9,528 nucleotides of DNA, taken from contig NZ_JALAMS010000027.1 in NCBI RefSeq assembly GCF_026790145.1, positions 1-9,528 on the forward strand. Direction: 5' to 3'. The first letter of the stretch is position 1, and each line of letters starts with the position of its first letter. This document shows positions 6,304-9,528 of the stretch, one piece after another. The notes under the pieces were generated by a model. The model searched no databases and was not told the origin of the DNA. It saw only the letters and a list, made by a program, of their open reading frames with translations. Both the position numbers and the translations under genes were made by a program. The DNA is from Bacillus_I endophytica_A (GTDB lineage Bacteria > Bacillota > Bacilli > Bacillales > Bacillaceae_H).

Positions 6304-6927
6304 CTACAATAAGTTTAAATCCTTAGCCTTACTTACAGCTCCAAACCTTGTTTGGACAGAGAGCTTATTAATAATGTTAGTTACGTAATACTCAACTGTA
6401 CTAGGAGCATAATTCAATATTTTAGCAATTTCTTTATTAGTCTTTTCTTGAGATATCAGATTGATAATGTTTAATTCTTTATCAGTAATGCGTTGCATTT
6501 CATTAAACTTTATAAATTGATTAGATAGTTCTTTACATATAACTATTTGGCCATGAAAGACAGACCTTATAATCATTAGAATCTCTGTAGCTTTCAATTC
6601 TTTATTAACGAACCCCCAACAATTATTCTTTAGTAACCGTTTGAAAAATTGTTTATGGTACTGCTCAGTGATAATCACCACCTTAATATCTAACGATTTT
6701 ATAATTTCGAGTTTATTAGCTATATCAAATTTTGATTTCAAGCTACCGTACATATCTATTAATAAGATATGTGGATGATGCTTTTTAGCATGTGAGATAC
6801 CTTCATCAATATTTAGAAAGATATCTTCTGAATCCAGATCAATATCACTTTCATTGTCTATAAAATACTTGATACCATAACTAAATGTTTCGCACTGACT
6901 AACGATGGCTAATTTCATCGTGCTCAA
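6304..6927 (-). CDS. LuxR/NarL-type response regulator-like transcription factor with degenerate receiver
   Basis: 207 aa. The C-terminal LuxR-type helix-turn-helix (about 145-205) is clear: ITDKELNIINLISQEKTNKE, IAKILNYAPSTVEYYVTNII and NKLSVQTRFGAV. The N-terminal 125 residues resemble a receiver domain. Asp58 in ILLIDMYG sits at the phospho-acceptor position, Thr87 at the switch Thr, and Lys109 in GFVNKE at the conserved Lys. The acidic pair after the first strand is replaced (AIVSQCETF), so metal-dependent phosphorylation is doubtful. It may be a ligand- or protein-responsive 'atypical' regulator. No histidine kinase is next to it. The TTG start is backed by AAGGTGGTGAT at 5 nt; the ATG three codons later is too far from it. 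It probably controls the surrounding cluster. Confidence 0.85.
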   Translation of the reverse strand: MSTMKLAIVSQCETFSYGIKYFIDNESDIDLDSEDIFLNIDEGISHAKKHHPHILLIDMYGSLKSKFDIANKLEIIKSLDIKVVIITEQYHKQFFKRLLKNNCWGFVNKELKATEILMIIRSVFHGQIVICKELSNQFIKFNEMQRITDKELNIINLISQEKTNKEIAKILNYAPSTVEYYVTNIINKLSVQTRFGAVSKAKDLNLL

Positions 6928-6967
6928 TTATAATCACCACCTTCCATATAAGAATTATGGATGATAA

Positions 6968-6998
6968 ATTATAAACAAAAATTAGGCTTGCTTGTCAA
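6968..6998 (-). promoter_or_regulatory. strong candidate promoter of the LuxR-type gene
   Basis: Perfect TTGACA (6993-6998) and perfect TATAAT (6968-6973) on the minus strand, but with a long 19-nt spacer, which may make it depend on an activator. The TGA stop of the upstream transporter gene lies within TTGACA. A CCATA/TATGG inverted repeat (6944-6960) lies just downstream of the -10 and could be an operator. Confidence 0.6.
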
Positions 6999-7939
6999 TA
7001 CCTGGAATGATTCTCAGAAGGATTAACCTTAGTTTTTTCTGCTTTTTTGTCATGAAAATCAAGAAAATATACACTTAATAAAACCAATATAATACCTGTA
7101 ATTTGGTATATACTCAATATCTCTTTCAGTAATATAACATCTAAAAATGTAGTAGATATAGGGCCTATAATACTAAGTAAAGACACTTTAGTAGCTCCAA
7201 TATGTTTGATACATTCATTTAACAAAAAGAATGGAATAACTGTACAAAAAATCACCATGATAAAAAGTAGGATATATGATGATGAACGGATGTGTGTATC
7301 TTCTATCGGGTATATCCATTTATTTATTCCGAAATAAATTGTTATAATTAAGAAAGCAGCAATTTCACTTAATACAGTTAGATTTAAACTGCCCACTCGG
7401 TGAACTACACGTTGGGATACAATTAGTGAGATAGCATAAAAACCAGCTGCAATAAGGACAAGAATTACTCCTTTAATACCAATATGTGTTAGGGGGTGAG
7501 AACTTATCCCATTTACAGACAAATAAAGACCAATAAATATAAAAAGAAGCATGATGAAATGTGTAATTTTTGGTTTTCTACTTCCTATAAATATTGAAAA
7601 TATAAATATAAAGAGTGGGTAACTAAATATTAAAACTCTCTCTATTGTAGCTGGAATATAGTTTGTTCCTTTAAAATCAAATAATGGAGAGAGGAAGAAA
7701 CCAAATATACCAACTATACTTATTAATACCAAATCTGTAGAACTCATTTTTTTAGAAGATTTTTTTTTATAAAAAATATAGATTAAAAGGAATATAGGAG
7801 TTGCCATTAACATTCTTAAAAATAATATTTGGTCTGCAGACATTCCTTGATTAAGGAGCTGTTTTACTACTATAACCTTAGATGAGATTAATATAGTACT
7901 TAAGACAGCTAGTAATGTCACCTTTTTTTCTGATAACAA
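6995..7939 (-). CDS. EamA/DMT-superfamily transporter
   Basis: 314 aa integral membrane protein with about ten hydrophobic segments arranged as two EamA repeats (roughly 8-141 and 155-296). Typical family stretches include YIPATIERVLIFSYPLF (94-110) in the first half and IGPISTTFLDVILLKE (258-273) in the second. The C-terminus is a short charged cytoplasmic tail. EamA proteins export amino acids and related metabolites; between a HemB-like enzyme and an anthranilate synthase, export of the cluster product or of an anthranilate-related compound is a reasonable guess, not shown. The start is TTG with an excellent GGAGG 8 nt upstream; no ATG fits as well. It follows the HemB-like gene by 73-bp and precedes the LuxR gene by 67 bp. 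Confidence 0.88.
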   Translation of the reverse strand: MLSEKKVTLLAVLSTILISSKVIVVKQLLNQGMSADQILFLRMLMATPIFLLIYIFYKKKSSKKMSSTDLVLISIVGIFGFFLSPLFDFKGTNYIPATIERVLIFSYPLFIFIFSIFIGSRKPKITHFIMLLFIFIGLYLSVNGISSHPLTHIGIKGVILVLIAAGFYAISLIVSQRVVHRVGSLNLTVLSEIAAFLIITIYFGINKWIYPIEDTHIRSSSYILLFIMVIFCTVIPFFLLNECIKHIGATKVSLLSIIGPISTTFLDVILLKEILSIYQITGIILVLLSVYFLDFHDKKAEKTKVNPSENHSRY

Positions 7940-7959
7940 ATGAATCCCTCCTTTTAATT

Positions 7960-8001
7960 AAATAAGAATCTTGTAAATTTTAATTTACAAGATTCTTATT
8001 T
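7960..8001 (-). terminator. AT-rich perfect hairpin between HemB-like gene and transporter
   Basis: 20-bp perfectly complementary arms (7960-7979 and 7982-8001) with two unpaired bases at the centre. On the minus strand the hairpin follows the HemB-like stop codon by 11 nt and is followed by UUAAUU-type sequence and then the transporter RBS. It may terminate most transcripts after the first gene, stabilise its 3' end, or set the ratio between the two genes; the weak U-tract leaves this open. Confidence 0.6.
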
Positions 8002-8012
8002 GTTAACTACAA

Positions 8013-9194
8013 TTATTTAGATAAGTACCAATCCGTATTACGATCCATTATAGTTACAAATTTCTTTCCACCTGCAGATTTAGCATTCTTAAAGGTCTCA
8101 TCTAATACATTGTAAGTAAAATCATCACCTTTTTCTTTACCAAGAAGCTTTTGTAAATAATAACTTCCTGAAACTGTATAGGTAGAGACTCCTACATTCT
8201 GACACTTCTTATAAAATTCATTAATGTTATTATAGATATAATCTACATTTTCTTTTATCTCTGTATTAGATTCACAGATATTCTTTACTTTTTCAGATGA
8301 GAGAAAGTTCAAAACAGACCCTTTACTACCTAAAAATTCATTAGTCATAAAGATAGCATGATAATTCTCTGTTGGTTTTACCACTACTACGTCTGTACCT
8401 TCATGAATATCAAGTATTGTACGTAATGCCATTTCAGTGATATTACCTGGAAGGATTTTCTGTCCAGTATCTCTTCTATTATTAATTTTGTCTAAGTAAA
8501 TATATGCGGTACGACTCTCTATATTTTGAGAGAATGAATAAATCATCGTTTTAGAGTTTATCTGATCAAGAACTTCTCGAGTAATTTGGACTTCCTTATA
8601 AATTCTGCCTAAAGTGAGTAGTCCATCTAGTTGAGCATCGTTATAAGTGCGAGCAATTTCTTTAAGAAGTTCCTTTGTCTTTTCATAGTTTAGTGTGCCA
8701 TCTTCATTTTGGATACCCCATCCACCATTTTTGTTAGGAGCAACTCCGAAAGGATCTCCAATAATTTGAAGATCAGATGACTTAAAGGTTTCCCTGATTA
8801 ATCTATAGGCGTCTCTTTGTGCTTGTAGAAATTGATATACGGGAATTTCACTATCATAAAGTTCATTATATTTCTCTTCAGTTCCTATAAATAAAGGATC
8901 GAATGAATATACAGAATTTTGTTCATTTTTCACGCTTCCGCCCATTCTAATTACAACTGAAAAAATACCTTTTTGTCTTAGCAAATGCATATAACTAATT
9001 GCATTATCTAAGGATCTAACTGGATAATCTGGCATGTTAGGTAATTCCTTAGTCACATTGCCCTCTAAAGTTAAATCAATATCAATTATTTGTGTGAAAT
9101 CCTGTGCAGCCATAGAAAATTCTCGTTCATGAAGAATACGTCTAGAGGGAACTTCTTTAATACCTTCGTTCTTTACTTTCATTTCTAAACTCAA
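8013..9194 (-). CDS. divergent HemB (delta-aminolevulinate dehydratase)-like protein
   Basis: 393 aa from the TTG at 9194. The frame can be extended to a GTG at 9203 (396 aa), but GAGGTGA lies 5 nt before the TTG and overlaps the GTG. Residue numbers here follow the 396-aa form. The order of conserved blocks is that of porphobilinogen synthase: LPNMPDYPVRSLDNAI (HemB: MPGV..), IIGDPFG (148-153; HemB: DxC.C), MIYSFSQNIES (220-230; HemB: SYSxKxAS), DVVVVKP (271-277) and YTVSGSYY (342-349; HemB: YQVSGEY). Lys276 matches the P-site Schiff-base lysine. The A-site lysine is replaced by Asn227, the metal-binding cysteines are absent, and insertions (around 90-125 and 290-335) lengthen it beyond the usual 320-340 aa. 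It is therefore unlikely to make porphobilinogen and may have a new aldol- or imine-type activity. First gene of the minus-strand cluster. Confidence 0.75.
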   Translation of the reverse strand: MSLEMKVKNEGIKEVPSRRILHEREFSMAAQDFTQIIDIDLTLEGNVTKELPNMPDYPVRSLDNAISYMHLLRQKGIFSVVIRMGGSVKNEQNSVYSFDPLFIGTEEKYNELYDSEIPVYQFLQAQRDAYRLIRETFKSSDLQIIGDPFGVAPNKNGGWGIQNEDGTLNYEKTKELLKEIARTYNDAQLDGLLTLGRIYKEVQITREVLDQINSKTMIYSFSQNIESRTAYIYLDKINNRRDTGQKILPGNITEMALRTILDIHEGTDVVVVKPTENYHAIFMTNEFLGSKGSVLNFLSSEKVKNICESNTEIKENVDYIYNNINEFYKKCQNVGVSTYTVSGSYYLQKLLGKEKGDDFTYNVLDETFKNAKSAGGKKFVTIMDRNTDWYLSK

Positions 9195-9203
9195 CTGACT
9201 CAC

Positions 9204-9338
9204 CTCATAATGTTAATTTGATAACTTACCATTCATAATCTATAGAAACATTACAAAGTTATTAACCTGATTCCCCCTAAACATAAATAGGGGATTCCCT
9301 AAAATGCGAGATGAATGGATACTATATACAAAGGGATT
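9204..9338 (-). promoter_or_regulatory. upstream region of the HemB-like gene
   Basis: No gene is seen between the HemB-like start and the IS end at 9339. It should hold the cluster promoter. The best match, TTAATA then 17 nt then TAGATT on the minus strand, is weak. GATTCCC occurs twice (9269, 9293), and CCCCTA/TAGGGG arms (9274-9293) form a small hairpin with an 8-nt loop, an unusually GC-rich patch here. TTATCAAATTA (minus strand, 9214-9224) repeats a string from the Lrp-type operator. Confidence 0.35.
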
Positions 9339-9528
9339 GGTTCTGGTGCAAAAGCCATTCCCTATAAACATAGAAAACCAATTTTCTTTAAGTTGCTAGC
9401 TTATGAAGCTAGGCCAAACAGTCTATGGATGAATTCTTTTTGATTTTGGACAGACTTCTCCCTTTGAATATACCCCTGTCAAGTAGACACTACAAAAAAG
9501 GCAGTGGTTATGACGCAGCCATTCTTCG
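9339..9528. mobile_element. IS6-family insertion sequence remnant, one end
   Basis: Begins with GGTTCTGGTGCAAAA, 14 of 15 identical to the terminal repeat at 1988, followed inward by about 50 bp of untranslated sequence and the transposase 3' end. The element continues past the window edge, so its other end is unknown. Confidence 0.8.
9401..9528 (-). pseudogene. IS6-family transposase, C-terminal remnant
   Basis: On the minus strand the last 24 codons read GYIQREKSVQNQKEFIHRLF then GLAS and TAA at 9401, the characteristic C-terminus of IS6/IS240-type transposases. Upstream in the same frame there is a TGA two codons before GYIQ, and the sequence towards the window edge no longer matches the family clearly in any one frame. 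This copy is thus probably inactive by stop and frame damage. The first part of the gene lies outside the window. Confidence 0.75.

Noticed and set aside
8013..9203. Housekeeping hemB
   Set aside because: Key lysine and metal cysteines are missing and no other haem genes are nearby.
1..9528. CRISPR array, tRNA, rRNA or T-box riboswitch
   Set aside because: No regularly spaced long repeats, cloverleaf sequences, or T-box core motif were seen on either strand.

Overview
The window is AT-rich DNA with strong GGAGG-type ribosome binding sites, intrinsic terminators and remnants of IS6/IS240-like insertion sequences. This fits a Bacillus, probably of the B. cereus/thuringiensis group, and an accessory (plasmid or island) region rather than conserved chromosome. 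The species assignment is inference. IS6-family transposase debris appears in three places: the left edge (minus strand), 1988-2327 (plus strand) and the right edge (minus strand). All three copies are broken by stops and truncations.

Left part (1-2615): a transposase fragment, a small possible membrane protein, a complete FAD-dependent monooxygenase-like gene on the minus strand, the 5' part of an IS6 transposase with its terminal repeat, and a terminator/repeat region. Middle (2616-3898): a DJ-1/PfpI-family protein and an Lrp/AsnC regulator, divergently transcribed across 137 bp that carries an ordered set of GATAA/TTATC half-sites. The regulator ends at a 42-bp perfect palindrome that serves as a two-way terminator.

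Right part (3970-9203, all minus strand): four genes in transcription order. They are a divergent HemB (porphobilinogen synthase)-like enzyme, an EamA/DMT-type ten-helix transporter, a LuxR/NarL-type regulator with an incomplete receiver domain, and a fused anthranilate synthase TrpE(G) of the rhizobial type. They look like a small biosynthesis-and-export cluster: TrpE(G) would supply anthranilate from chorismate, the HemB-like enzyme would carry out an unknown carbonyl/amine chemistry, the EamA protein would move a product, and the LuxR protein would control expression. The product is not known to me.

The most striking signal lies in the 171 bp before trpE(G). The transcript contains exactly eleven NAG triplets separated by 2-3 nt, the geometry bound by the 11-mer TRAP (MtrB) protein. 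Downstream is a hairpin that can bury the trpE(G) Shine-Dalgarno sequence, and a competing pairing between the triplet array and the hairpin's 5' arm. This predicts a tryptophan-sensing translational switch on a laterally acquired anthranilate synthase.
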